A stretch of 64,000 nucleotides of DNA from Sediminibacterium roseum (GCF_009939005.1 NZ_JAACJS010000015.1:250325-314324), one strand, 5' to 3'. Counted from the stretch's first letter, positions 34,845-42,980 are shown. Translations and numbers: made by a program. The notes: generated by a model not told the origin, from the letters alone.

Positions 34845-36566
34845 TTATTCTCCTCTTCTCGGTTTTTTCGAAAATCCTGCCGGTCCGCCGCTGTCCGCAT
34901 CGTTCATCCTGATCCTTCTTCCTTTGTAGCTTTTGCCATCGAGTGAACGGATCATCTGCTGTGCCGCGCCTTTTTCTATCTCGATCCAGCTGTTCATGTC
35001 TTTCATATCGATCCTGCCCAGCGCGTCTTTCTTAAGGTCACTCATATCGAGAATGAACTGTAAGAAACTTGCCTTGAAGAACCCGTCTTTTGTTCCCAGG
35101 TTCACAAACAAACGGCTGTAACCACCACCGCCGCGTGAATACTCCTTGCGGCTGTCTCCACGTCCGCCCGCTTGCCTGTCGCTCCTGTCGTCCCTTCTTT
35201 TTGTGTCTCCGCGCTCGTTGAAATCTTTTTTGGAACGTTCCCTTACATTCAGGTCCTCTGAATTTTCATAGTACTTAAGGAAACGGTCAAACTCCATTGC
35301 GGCTACCCTTTTCAGCACATCTTCCTTGCTCACTTCTGCAAATTTTTCCGCGAGCATGGGAACGTATGTTTCATAGTCGCCGTGGCTGATGTCGGCCGAC
35401 AGCAACTTATCCATAAACGCAAAGAACTGTTTCCTGCACACATCTTTTCCGCTTGGTATATCCAGTTTATGGAACTGCGAGTTGTTGATGCGTTCGATCT
35501 GTTTGAATTTGTACATCTCTTTCGCGTGAACGATCGAGATACAGATCCCCTGCAAACCTGCACGTCCCGTACGCCCACTGCGGTGTGTATATACTTCAAC
35601 ATCATCGGGCAACTCGTAGTTGATCACATGCGTGATGCCCTGTACATCGATACCACGTGCCGCCACATCTGTGGCGATCAGCAACTGCAGGCTCTTGTCG
35701 CGGAACTGGCCCATTACGCGGTCGCGCTGCTGCTGCGTAAGATCGCCGTGCAATGCGTCGATATCGTATCCTTCCCTGGTCAGACGCTCGGAAATTTCCT
35801 GTGCGTCAATTTTTGTTCTTGTGAAGATGATACCATAAATGCCCGGGTTGAAATCGATGATCCGCTTCAATGTTTCATAGCGGTGTTGCGCCGTGGTAAC
35901 ATAGTATTGGTGATCGATGTTCTTGTTCGCGGTATTCACTTTGCCTACCGTTACTTCTTTCGGGTCGTTCATGTACTTCTTGCTCACCTTCCTGATCTCC
36001 GGTGGCATGGTGGCACTGAACAGCCATGTGCTTTCGCGCTGTGGCGTGTTCTTTAAGATGAATTCGATATCATCCTGGAAACCCATGTTCAGCATCTCAT
36101 CTGCCTCATCGAGCACCACGTATTTTATTTCGCCCAGGTTGATCGCCTTTCTTTCGATGAGGTCGATCAAACGTCCCGGTGTAGCCACTACGATCTGCAC
36201 ACCTCTTTTCAGGTCACGGATCTGTAAACCGATAGAAGCGCCACCATACACAGCCACTACCGAAACACCAGTCATGTATTTTTTAAAGAGCTCGATTTCT
36301 TTTACGATCTGCAAGCAGAGTTCCCTTGTGGGACAAACCACGAGCGCCTGCGGATGCTTGGCCGCTGCGTCGATCACATGCAGCAAAGGCAGGCCGAATG
36401 CGGCTGTCTTTCCTGTTCCTGTTTGCGCCAGGCCTATAAAGTCCCTGGTGCCGCTCAGCAATACCGGTATTGCCTGTTCCTGTATCGGAGTCGGGTTCAC
36501 ATACCCCAACTCATCCGTTGCCTGAATCAATCTAGCATCAATTCCCAACGCTTCAAATGTCGTCAT
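34845..36566 (-). CDS. DEAD-box RNA helicase with DbpA-type RNA-binding C-terminus
   Basis: The 573-residue helicase unwinds structured RNA, probably in ribosome assembly or RNA decay. It carries the Q motif (YVNPTPIQEQAIP), AQTGTGKTAA, PTRELCLQ, VLDEADEM, FSATMP, and HRSGRTGRAG. A basic, Arg/Asp/Gly-rich linker (about 440-485) and a DbpA-like RNA-binding domain (about 490-560) follow. It belongs to the CsdA/DeaD group by layout. It sits inside the aromatic gene cluster with no functional link and has its own promoter box, so it is probably an independent unit. Confidence 0.93.
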   Translation of the reverse strand: MTTFEALGIDARLIQATDELGYVNPTPIQEQAIPVLLSGTRDFIGLAQTGTGKTAAFGLPLLHVIDAAAKHPQALVVCPTRELCLQIVKEIELFKKYMTGVSVVAVYGGASIGLQIRDLKRGVQIVVATPGRLIDLIERKAINLGEIKYVVLDEADEMLNMGFQDDIEFILKNTPQRESTWLFSATMPPEIRKVSKKYMNDPKEVTVGKVNTANKNIDHQYYVTTAQHRYETLKRIIDFNPGIYGIIFTRTKIDAQEISERLTREGYDIDALHGDLTQQQRDRVMGQFRDKSLQLLIATDVAARGIDVQGITHVINYELPDDVEVYTHRSGRTGRAGLQGICISIVHAKEMYKFKQIERINNSQFHKLDIPSGKDVCRKQFFAFMDKLLSADISHGDYETYVPMLAEKFAEVSKEDVLKRVAAMEFDRFLKYYENSEDLNVRERSKKDFNERGDTKRRDDRSDRQAGGRGDSRKEYSRGGGGYSRLFVNLGTKDGFFKASFLQFILDMSDLKKDALGRIDMKDMNSWIEIEKGAAQQMIRSLDGKSYKGRRIRMNDADSGGPAGFSKKPRRGE

Positions 36567-36582
36567 GTATTAAAATTTGCGG

Positions 36583-36614
36583 CAAAGGTACTGTTTTAAA
36601 GGCACAAGCTGCAA
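36583..36614 (-). promoter_or_regulatory. promoter for the DEAD-box helicase gene
   Basis: Minus strand: -33 TTG at 36612-36614, a 21-base spacer, and a perfect -7 box TACCTTTG at 36583-36590. The ATG is 16 bases further on. Confidence 0.65.
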
Positions 36615-36714
36615 GCCACGGGTGACAAGCTTTTCCGCGGATCGCAGGCCGTTGATCGGTAAGGAAACTCCAATATTGCCGATTGTTCATTCCCGGGCCA
36701 CGATTTGCGACCGA

Positions 36715-37554
36715 TCACTTTAAAATTCTCCTGATGCCGTTTGCATTTTCTATCAATTCCTGTAAATATTCATAATTCTCCTTTTCAAGGCACGCTTTGA
36801 ACTTCCTGAGCTGCGCGATGTGTTCGTTGAGCACGTCGAGCACATTTTCCTTGTTCTGCATGAAGATGGGCACCCACATGGCCGGGTTGCTTTTTGCCAG
36901 GCGCACGGTACTTTCAAAACCACCACTCGCCAGTTCAAAAATGGCATCGCCTTCTTTTTCCTTCTCCAGCACCGTATTGGCCAGGGCAAACGAGGTAATG
37001 TGCGATATATGGCTCACATACGCCACGTGCACATCATGGTCGGCCGCATTCATGTATACGATGTGCATGCCCAGCAATCCATATACTTTTTCAACCAGCT
37101 CCACGGCATCTGCGTCGCTGTCTTCTTTATTGCAGATCACGGTTGCCTTTCCGGTGAAAGCGCCCCTGACCGCTGCTTCCGGGCCGCTGTATTCCGTTCC
37201 CCACATCGGGTGCGTGGCAACAAACCTGCCGCGGTTGGTGTTCCGGGATGCGGCTTCGCAGATGATCTTCTTGGTAGAGCCCACATCCATTACCACCTGT
37301 TTACCTGCCAGCTTCATCACCTGCGGCAACAACGTTTCTGCGGCATTGATGGGTGTTGCAAGGATCACGAGCCCCGACTGTGCAACCGCTTCTTCCAATG
37401 GAAGCAACTCATCCACCAACCCCAACTCCAATGCCCTTGCACCGTGCGCCGGACTGGCATCCACGCCAATGATCCGCTCCGCAAAACCCGCCCCACGCAA
37501 TGCGATCGCCATTGAACCACCGATGAGGCCGGTACCGATTATTGTTATGTCCAT
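36715..37554 (-). CDS. tyrA: prephenate dehydrogenase
   Basis: TyrA oxidatively decarboxylates prephenate to 4-hydroxyphenylpyruvate on the way to tyrosine. The 279-residue protein has the NAD loop GTGLIGGSMAIALR at its N-terminus, the VDVGSTKK-like segment MDVGSTKKII, and HPMWGTEYSGP. There is no fused chorismate mutase and no ACT domain; the mutase is carried by the DAHP synthase fusion nearby. It follows the aminotransferase, separated by an inverted-repeat element. Confidence 0.92.
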   Translation of the reverse strand: MDITIIGTGLIGGSMAIALRGAGFAERIIGVDASPAHGARALELGLVDELLPLEEAVAQSGLVILATPINAAETLLPQVMKLAGKQVVMDVGSTKKIICEAASRNTNRGRFVATHPMWGTEYSGPEAAVRGAFTGKATVICNKEDSDADAVELVEKVYGLLGMHIVYMNAADHDVHVAYVSHISHITSFALANTVLEKEKEGDAIFELASGGFESTVRLAKSNPAMWVPIFMQNKENVLDVLNEHIAQLRKFKACLEKENYEYLQELIENANGIRRILK

Positions 37555-37558
37555 CTGT

Positions 37559-37671
37559 ATAATTAGGAATTAGTAATTAGGAATTAGGAATTGGATTTGA
37601 TTTTTACTTTTGTTTCTCATCGCCGTAATAACTAGCAATTATTAATTATTAATTCCTAATTACTAATTATT
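37559..37671. repeat. AT-rich inverted-repeat element 4
   Basis: The left arm (37559-37594) has AATTAGGAATTAGTAATTAG units and the right arm (37635-37671) their complement. The core starts TTGGATTTGATTTTT, similar to elements 3 and 5. The stop codon and last three codons (ISN) of the upstream aminotransferase gene lie inside the right arm. Confidence 0.8.
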
Positions 37672-38819
37672 CTCGTTTTCGCTTCCTCAAACCGCTCCAC
37701 GCTTCCACACAAACTCACGCGTATATACTGGTCTCCGGCAGAACCGAAAATTCCGCCGGGGGTGATGAATACGTTCGAGTTGTACAGCACTTCATCGCTC
37801 AGCGCATAACCATCTTTGTAAGTAGACGGGATCTTTGCCCATACGAACATGCCAACCTGTGTTTTTGAAAATCCGCATTTGAGCAGGCTGAGCAGTTCGA
37901 AAACCTTTTCCCTTCTTTCGGCATAAATTGAATTGATGTGATCGTACCATTCCTGCCCAAGCGATAAAGCCGTTGCTGCCGCGAGTTGTACGGGAAGGAA
38001 CATGCCGCTGTCCATATTACTTTTGAAACGGATGATCTCATCGATCCTTTCTTTGGCCGCACACAGCATTCCTACGCGCCATCCTGCCATGTTCTGGCTC
38101 TTGCTCAATGAATTCAATTCTATTACAATGTCTTTCGCACCATCCATACACAACAGGCTCTCCGGCTTTTTGTTAAGGATGAAGCTGTAAGGATTATCAT
38201 GGCAAACCAGGATATTGTGTTTTTTTCCAAACGCGATGATCTTTTCGAACAATGCTTTCGTTGGCGCCTGGCCGGTTGGCATATGCGGGTAATTTACCCA
38301 GAGCAGCTTTACCTTGCTGAGGTCTGTTTTTTCGAGCGCATCAAAATCCGGTGCCCACCCGTTTTCTTCTTTCAATTCATAGGGAACCGCTGTACCGCCC
38401 GCCAGTTTCACCGCGCTGCTGTAAGTGGGATAGCCGGGGTTCGGGATCAACGCCTGGTCGCCCTCGTCCAGGTAAGTCATGCAGATGTGCATGATGCCTT
38501 CTTTGCTCCCGATCAACGGTAATATCTCCGTATCAGGATCCAGTGAAACTTCGTACCATTTTTCATACCAGCCGGCGATCGCTTTGCGCAACACAGGCGA
38601 GCCCTTGTAGTTCTGGTAAGCGTGGGTATTGGGCTTGGCGGCTTCCTCTGCAAGCACTTTTACAACATCGGGGTGTGGCGGCAGGTCTGGACTGCCAATA
38701 CCAAGGTTGATGATGTTTTTGCCCTGCTTATTCAGCTCATCGATCTCCCTTAACTTCTGCGAAAAATAATATTCGCCGATGCCGTCGAGTCTTTTGGAAG
38801 TGGTTACTTTCATGATCAT
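37656..38819 (-). CDS. aminotransferase class I/II, probable aromatic aminotransferase
   Basis: The 387-residue PLP enzyme has NLGIGSPDLPPHP, KEGIMHICMTYLDEGD, and the PLP-lysine segment NSLSKSQNMAGWRVG. Such enzymes transfer amino groups to keto acids; LL-diaminopimelate aminotransferases and aromatic aminotransferases share this fold. Its place between pheA and tyrA suggests it makes Phe and Tyr from phenylpyruvate and hydroxyphenylpyruvate. Its ATG overlaps the pheA stop (ATGA), so the two are translationally coupled; a second ATG lies at 38813. The C-terminal residues come from an AT-rich repeat. Confidence 0.88.
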   Translation of the reverse strand: MIMKVTTSKRLDGIGEYYFSQKLREIDELNKQGKNIINLGIGSPDLPPHPDVVKVLAEEAAKPNTHAYQNYKGSPVLRKAIAGWYEKWYEVSLDPDTEILPLIGSKEGIMHICMTYLDEGDQALIPNPGYPTYSSAVKLAGGTAVPYELKEENGWAPDFDALEKTDLSKVKLLWVNYPHMPTGQAPTKALFEKIIAFGKKHNILVCHDNPYSFILNKKPESLLCMDGAKDIVIELNSLSKSQNMAGWRVGMLCAAKERIDEIIRFKSNMDSGMFLPVQLAAATALSLGQEWYDHINSIYAERREKVFELLSLLKCGFSKTQVGMFVWAKIPSTYKDGYALSDEVLYNSNVFITPGGIFGSAGDQYIRVSLCGSVERFEEAKTRIISN

Positions 38820-39697
38820 CCTTTTACAACTTTTCCTTTTTTATAGATGCCGAACATTTTAACGTTGTTGGTAAGCGATGCGATCGATGTCATCACTTTA
38901 TCGAGTTGCCTGCGCGAGTCGAATTCCATATCGGCGTAGAAACCGTATTTGAAATTGCTGCCCGGTATGGGCATGCTCTGCAGTTTGCTGAGGTTTACGC
39001 CGCCGGCGGCGATCATGGTCAGCACTTTGGCCAGTATCCCCTTTGAGTGATCTGTCTGGAAGTAAAGAGAGGCCTTGTCTGCGTTCTCTACCTCTTTTGC
39101 TTCTTTCTCTCTTTGCAGTACGAGAAAGCGCGTAACATTGTTCTTCATCGTCTGGATATCCGGCGCGACGATGTCCATCTCGTACAATTCTGCTGCGAGT
39201 TTGCTGGCGATCGCTGCCGCGTGTTTGCTGCGGTTGCGGTGAATGTGTTTTGCGCTGAGCGCCGTGTCTTCTGTTTCAACCAGTTTCCATTCGTTCTTCT
39301 CCAAAAAATCGAGGCACTGGAGGATCGCCATCGGGTGGCTGTGCACTTCTTTGATGTCGTCCAGTTTCACCCCGCGGTTCACCATCAGGTTCTGGCTGAT
39401 GGATAGATAGACTTCGCCTACCACTTTAAGGTTGCTTTTCTGCAGCAGGTTATAGTTGGGTAAAATGCTGCCGGCGATGGAGTTTTCGATGGCCATCACG
39501 CCGCCCGCGGCTAATTTTTTATCCGAAGAAACCTTAACCAGTTCGCGAAAAGTATCGCAAGGGATTACGTCAACCTGTTTGCCAAAAAAATAACGCGCGG
39601 CCACCTGGTGAAAAGAACCCTCGTAACCCTGGATGCAGATACCGCCTCCTTTTGCAGGATTACCGGGAAGATGTTCGTTGTTGGAAGCAGGCGTCAT
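38816..39697 (-). CDS. pheA: prephenate dehydratase
   Basis: PheA turns prephenate into phenylpyruvate for phenylalanine synthesis. The 293-residue protein has a dehydratase domain (about 18-195: GYEGSFHQVAARYFFG, AIENSIAGSI, the TRF motif in NVTRFLVL) and a C-terminal ACT domain (about 208-285). ACT domains give allosteric feedback by Phe. There is no fused mutase. It is the first structural gene behind the Phe/Tyr-rich leader peptide and terminator at 39766-39944, which strongly suggests attenuation control. Confidence 0.94.
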   Translation of the reverse strand: MTPASNNEHLPGNPAKGGGICIQGYEGSFHQVAARYFFGKQVDVIPCDTFRELVKVSSDKKLAAGGVMAIENSIAGSILPNYNLLQKSNLKVVGEVYLSISQNLMVNRGVKLDDIKEVHSHPMAILQCLDFLEKNEWKLVETEDTALSAKHIHRNRSKHAAAIASKLAAELYEMDIVAPDIQTMKNNVTRFLVLQREKEAKEVENADKASLYFQTDHSKGILAKVLTMIAAGGVNLSKLQSMPIPGSNFKYGFYADMEFDSRRQLDKVMTSIASLTNNVKMFGIYKKGKVVKG

Positions 39698-39765
39698 GTT
39701 TTGGTTTTGTTTGTGGTTTGCCGTTCTTGTTTCTACGGGCCTTTGATCCGCTGTTCATGGCCCAA

Positions 39766-39800
39766 ACGAAAAATCCCGGCCTTTCGGGCCGGGATTCTCA
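39766..39800 (-). terminator. attenuator terminator upstream of pheA
   Basis: On the minus strand AATCCCGGCC (39796-39787), loop CGAAA, and GGCCGGGATT (39781-39772) form a perfect 10 bp stem followed by five U. It lies after the leader ORF and 69 bases before the pheA start, on the same strand, so it would stop transcription before pheA. Confidence 0.9.
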
Positions 39801-39818
39801 ATTTGTTTTTAGCTTTTT

Positions 39819-39905
39819 TTATGCTTTGGCAAATACTACCCGGCTTCTTTTTTCAAAGAAGTAATAAAAGAAAAAGTAGAAAGTATTTGCGATGGTTGTT
39901 TTCAT
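39819..39905 (-). CDS. Phe/Tyr-rich leader peptide of the pheA operon
   Basis: An ATG at 39905 opens a 28-codon frame ending in TAA at 39819-39821. Residues 1-8 are MKTTIANT, and residues 9-17 read FYFFFYYFF: six Phe and three Tyr codons in a row, followed by EKRSR and a further Phe at residue 25. Such a run is very unlikely by chance and matches leader peptides that sense charged tRNA. Downstream RNA can fold in competing ways: CTTCTTT (39861-39855) with AAAGAAG (39850-39844); GCCGGG (39844-39839) with the terminator's 5' arm CCCGGC; or the terminator itself. Stalling at Phe or Tyr codons would favour the second and allow read-through into pheA, the aminotransferase and tyrA. Confidence 0.82.
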   Translation of the reverse strand: MKTTIANTFYFFFYYFFEKRSRVVFAKA

Positions 39906-39913
39906 TATGAGTT

Positions 39914-39944
39914 CAAATGTAGTTGCAAAATCATTCCCGCCAAA
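39914..39944 (-). promoter_or_regulatory. promoter of the pheA leader
   Basis: Minus strand: -33 TTTG (39944-39941), 19-base spacer, -7 TACATTTG (39921-39914), a perfect Bacteroidota promoter. The leader ATG follows 8 bases after the -7 box. A 10-base palindrome CTAACGTTAG (39955-39964) lies just upstream and could be an operator. Confidence 0.8.
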
Positions 39945-40163
39945 AAAAATTAAGCTAACGTTAGTTAACCCGGATATTGCTTCGGCAGATTAGATTACCC
40001 AGGCCAAAGACTGCACGGGAGCGCCGGGCAAAAAAAAAGCCCCTCCGTGGAAACGGAGCGGCCTCTAACGATTGCTTGCCATATGAAAAAAGTTTGAATA
40101 AGCTGTGTACGACCGGCAAGCAAGGTCCACCTCATATCACTCTACACTTCGCTCTGAAAATTC
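39945..40163 (-). other. intergenic region with structured 3' RNA
   Basis: No protein gene is supported here. On the minus strand, after the small lipoprotein gene, GGCAAGCAA-type arms pair (40115-40123 with 40072-40080, plus-strand TTGCTTGCC) around a 34-base loop, and a strong terminator (40030-40064) follows. This may be a structured 3' untranslated region or a small RNA. The remainder (39945-40029) is the region upstream of the pheA leader. Confidence 0.5.
40030..40064 (-). terminator. intrinsic terminator downstream of the small lipoprotein gene
   Basis: On the minus strand AGGCCGCTCCGT pairs with ACGGAGGGGCTT (one mismatch, one G-U) around loop TTCC, followed by nine T. It insulates the pheA leader from upstream transcription. 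Confidence 0.88.
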
Positions 40164-40358
40164 TTAGTGTTTTGCAGTAGTATCTGCACCTTTCAATGAA
40201 TCTGGAACCATTTGAGCAGCATTTGCTGAATCTTTAGAAGCAGCAGCTTTCAGGCTGTCGGCAACTCTTGCAGAGTCAGCAGCAGCGTTTTCGTTTTTAC
40301 CAGAGTTGCAAGAAGCAACGATTGCGCCAAGGGCCAATACAAATAACAGCTTTTTCAT
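40164..40358 (-). CDS. small lipoprotein of unknown function
   Basis: This 64-residue protein has a lipoprotein signal peptide, MKKLLFVLALGAIVASC, with the lipidated Cys at 17. The mature part is short, Ala/Asp/Ser/Lys-rich and helical (SARVADSLKAAASKDSAN), similar to the many tiny surface or periplasmic lipoproteins of Bacteroidota. No family function is recognised. The ATG at 40358 is chosen because it begins the signal peptide; the frame is open further upstream. Confidence 0.75.
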   Translation of the reverse strand: MKKLLFVLALGAIVASCNSGKNENAAADSARVADSLKAAASKDSANAAQMVPDSLKGADTTAKH

Positions 40359-40507
40359 TTTGTTTTGTTTTTTGTGAGTGAATTTAAACTTAATACCGGG
40401 TGGAGCTAAAAGGTAACCCGGCAACCTGGAAATTTTTTTAAAGTTTATTTTAAGGGGCTTTTTGGGTTACTTTTACCCACTTCCACGTATTAAATGCACA
40501 ACCGATA

Positions 40508-41074
40508 GTGAAAGCTGATACAACAGAACAAGCATTGCTCAAAGGACTGGCACTGAACGATTCAAAGGCCATTGAGACGCTCTACAAGGAGAATTTTGCG
40601 ATGGTTCAGGCTTTTATTCTCAATAACAACGGCTCTTACGACGATGCAAGGGATATTTTCCAGGAAGCGATGATCGCCCTGTACGAGAAGGCGCAAAGCG
40701 ATTCGTTCGTGCTTACCAGCCAGATCAAGACCTATGTGTACTCGATCTGCCGGCGGCTCTGGCTCAAAAGACTGCAGCAGATGGGCAGGTACATGGGGAA
40801 AATGGAAAACATCGAAGAAACGGTAGCGGTGGAAGAAGACATCGAGATGCATGAAAAAAGGAACGCCGAATTCGCCATCATGGACCGCGCGATGAACAGC
40901 CTGGGGGAGCCCTGTAAAAGTTTACTGGAAGGATATTATATAAAAAAAATGGGGATGCAGGAACTGGCAGTGGAGTTTGGATACACCAATGCCGACAATG
41001 CAAAGAACCAGAAATACAAATGTTTGATGCGTTTGAAGAAATTGTTCTTCTCGCAATATAATATTGGAGACTAA
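40508..41074 (+). CDS. ECF-type RNA polymerase sigma factor
   Basis: The 188-residue sigma factor has region 2 (about 25-95: YDDARDIFQEAMIALYEKA, then TYVYSICRRLWLKRL) and region 4 (about 120-180: LGEPCKSLLEGYYIKKMGMQ, then ELAVEFGYTNADNAKNQKYKC). It would direct RNA polymerase to a small stress or envelope regulon. The start is GTG at 40508, with no nearby ATG. It is followed 4 bases later by the anti-sigma/protease gene, which is its likely regulator. Confidence 0.88.
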   Translation: MKADTTEQALLKGLALNDSKAIETLYKENFAMVQAFILNNNGSYDDARDIFQEAMIALYEKAQSDSFVLTSQIKTYVYSICRRLWLKRLQQMGRYMGKMENIEETVAVEEDIEMHEKRNAEFAIMDRAMNSLGEPCKSLLEGYYIKKMGMQELAVEFGYTNADNAKNQKYKCLMRLKKLFFSQYNIGD

Positions 41075-41078
41075 TATC

Positions 41079-42182
41079 ATGGACGACATTTTACTCTTGG
41101 AAGCGATCGAACGGTACCTCAGCAACGATATGGATGCTGCCGAGCGCGCCTATTTTGAAACGCTCAGGAAAAATACGCCTGAAATAGACCAGATGGTTGT
41201 TGAACACAGCATGTTCCTTCACCAGATGGATATTTATTCTGTTCACCGCAACCTCAAGAACAGCCTCCAGGCTACACACGCCAAGCTCCTCGGGCGCGGC
41301 GAGATCAACGAGGGCGGCGAGCTTACCACCAAAGGAAGGGTGATCCAGCTCTGGAACAAGTACAAACGCGTTACCGCCATCGCAGCTTCTGTGGGTGGTG
41401 TGATCGCACTGGTGATCAGCGGGCTGATGGTCTACTTCGCACCGGTGGGCAACAGCCAGCTCGAACAGCTGAGCAGGGAAATGAACGCCGTAAAAGGTAC
41501 CCTGGGTTACCTGAAAGCAGACGCGAAATCAGCAAAGAAAACGCCAAAGAACATCACTTTCGTGAGTGGCGGTTCAGGCTTCCTGATCGATACCAAAGGT
41601 TACATCGTTACCAATGCACACGTATTGAAAGGAACGGGAGCCGTGGTGGTGAACAGCAAGGGACAATCGTTCCAGGCTTCCATCATCAGCATCGATAAAC
41701 AAAAGGACCTCGCGATCTTAAAGATCAGCGATGCGGAATATGTGCAGATGAAATCGCTCCCTTACGGCATCCGTAAATCGAGTGTAGACCTGAGCGAAGG
41801 CATCTTCACGCTCGGTTACCCGCGCAACGATATCGTGTACGGTGAGGGATACGTGAGCGCAAGAACCGGTTTTAATGGAGACACGCTCTCCTACCAGGTA
41901 CAGATCAGCGCCAACCCGGGCAATTCAGGCGCACCGGTTTTCGACAACAGCGGTGAAGTGATCGGCATCATCAGCACGCGCCAGGCAGAGGCTGAAGGTG
42001 TTGCCTTCGCGATCAAATCGAAAAACATTTACCGCATGATCGAGGATCTGCGTGATGAAAACGACAGCACCCTCAAAAAGATCAAAATGCCTACACGTTC
42101 TTATTTGAGGGGTGTGGACAGGAAGCAGCAGATCGCCAAAGTGGAAGACTGCGTGTTCTATGTGAAAGCATACAACGATTAA
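41079..42182 (+). CDS. membrane protein fusing an anti-sigma-like region to a trypsin-like protease
   Basis: The 367-residue protein has an N-terminal cytoplasmic region (1-96) resembling anti-sigma segments (LLLEAIERYLSNDMDAAERA), one membrane helix (about 98-121), and a periplasmic trypsin-like/HtrA-type domain (about 155-330). The catalytic triad is intact: His181 (VTNAHV), Asp210 (QKDLAIL) and Ser283 (NPGNSGAP). No PDZ domain is seen. The ATG at 41079 lies 4 bases after the sigma-factor stop. I infer that it holds the sigma factor at the membrane and senses or processes envelope signals, but this is untested. Confidence 0.85.
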   Translation: MDDILLLEAIERYLSNDMDAAERAYFETLRKNTPEIDQMVVEHSMFLHQMDIYSVHRNLKNSLQATHAKLLGRGEINEGGELTTKGRVIQLWNKYKRVTAIAASVGGVIALVISGLMVYFAPVGNSQLEQLSREMNAVKGTLGYLKADAKSAKKTPKNITFVSGGSGFLIDTKGYIVTNAHVLKGTGAVVVNSKGQSFQASIISIDKQKDLAILKISDAEYVQMKSLPYGIRKSSVDLSEGIFTLGYPRNDIVYGEGYVSARTGFNGDTLSYQVQISANPGNSGAPVFDNSGEVIGIISTRQAEAEGVAFAIKSKNIYRMIEDLRDENDSTLKKIKMPTRSYLRGVDRKQQIAKVEDCVFYVKAYND

Positions 42183-42210
42183 CAGCGAATCATTACAGTT
42201 GATTATATAG

Positions 42211-42246
42211 AATGGCCCCGTTCAGTTTGACCGGGGTTATTTTTTT
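42211..42246 (+). terminator. intrinsic terminator overlapping the end of the TMEM175 gene
   Basis: AATGGCCCCG pairs with CGGGGTTATT (two G-U pairs), followed by a T-run. The stem includes the stop codon of the convergent gene on the other strand (42237-42239). Confidence 0.82.
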
Positions 42247-42920
42247 GCGGCCCTTCTGATCCTTCTCCGTGATGCGCGGTTCACAAGGATCAGCACAACC
42301 GGTATCAGGAAGTAGATGTAATGCGAAACATTGAATACCCATTTTGAACCCTGCGGCAAAAGAGCGATCAACCCGCCCGCTAGAAACACCAGCGCCACAC
42401 TTACTCCCCTGTAACGCGCCGTTTTTCTTGCTTCGGCATCGTGTGCAAGGTCTGAAAGGTTACGTTTCGGGCTGCTTACATACCTGTAGAGAAACACAAG
42501 CGCAAGCGCGATCATGAACAGGTTGAAACTGTAGATCGTCCATACCATGTGCAACCCACCGTAATGCGAGTTCAAGCCGCTTGTGAAAGGCACCAGCACG
42601 ATCCAGAACAACATGTGAAGGTTTAGCCAGAGCAATGTATTGTTATAGCCGTTTACCTGGCCGAACAAACGGTGGTGGTTGGTCCAGAACTGCCCGATCA
42701 CGGCGAAGCTGAGTATAAACCCGAAGAACTCGGGGCCCTTCTCCTTCAACGCGTGTGAAAGATCGGCGATGGTATCGGAAGAATGTTCGATTTGCGGCAC
42801 CCTGATCTCGATCACCAGCAAAGTGATCGCGATCGCAAAAACTGCATCGCTGAATAAGATCAGCCGCTCGAGTTGAAATTGTTTCCGGTTTTCAAACAGG
42901 TCGTGGGATGGGTGCGACAT
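42237..42920 (-). CDS. TMEM175 family potassium-channel-like membrane protein (DUF1211)
   Basis: This 227-residue protein has the family motif R-x3-FSD (RLILFSDAVFAIAIT) in its first membrane helix and about six helices in all, the size of one bacterial TMEM175 subunit, which assembles as a tetramer with potassium conductance. The ATG at 42920 (MSHPSHDLFENRKQ) is chosen because the upstream frame is unlike the family and overlaps a terminator. It converges on the protease gene and stands alone. Confidence 0.88.
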   Translation of the reverse strand: MSHPSHDLFENRKQFQLERLILFSDAVFAIAITLLVIEIRVPQIEHSSDTIADLSHALKEKGPEFFGFILSFAVIGQFWTNHHRLFGQVNGYNNTLLWLNLHMLFWIVLVPFTSGLNSHYGGLHMVWTIYSFNLFMIALALVFLYRYVSSPKRNLSDLAHDAEARKTARYRGVSVALVFLAGGLIALLPQGSKWVFNVSHYIYFLIPVVLILVNRASRRRIRRAAKK

Positions 42921-42980
42921 ACAGTTCTTGTTTTGTAAAATGAAAATACAACAAGCGAAGAGTTTGTTGTGTTTTTTTAT

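Noticed and set aside
39977..40180. A 67-codon plus-strand frame between the pheA leader and the lipoprotein gene
   Set aside because: It crosses a strong terminator stem on the other strand, has no signal or motif and no promoter box.
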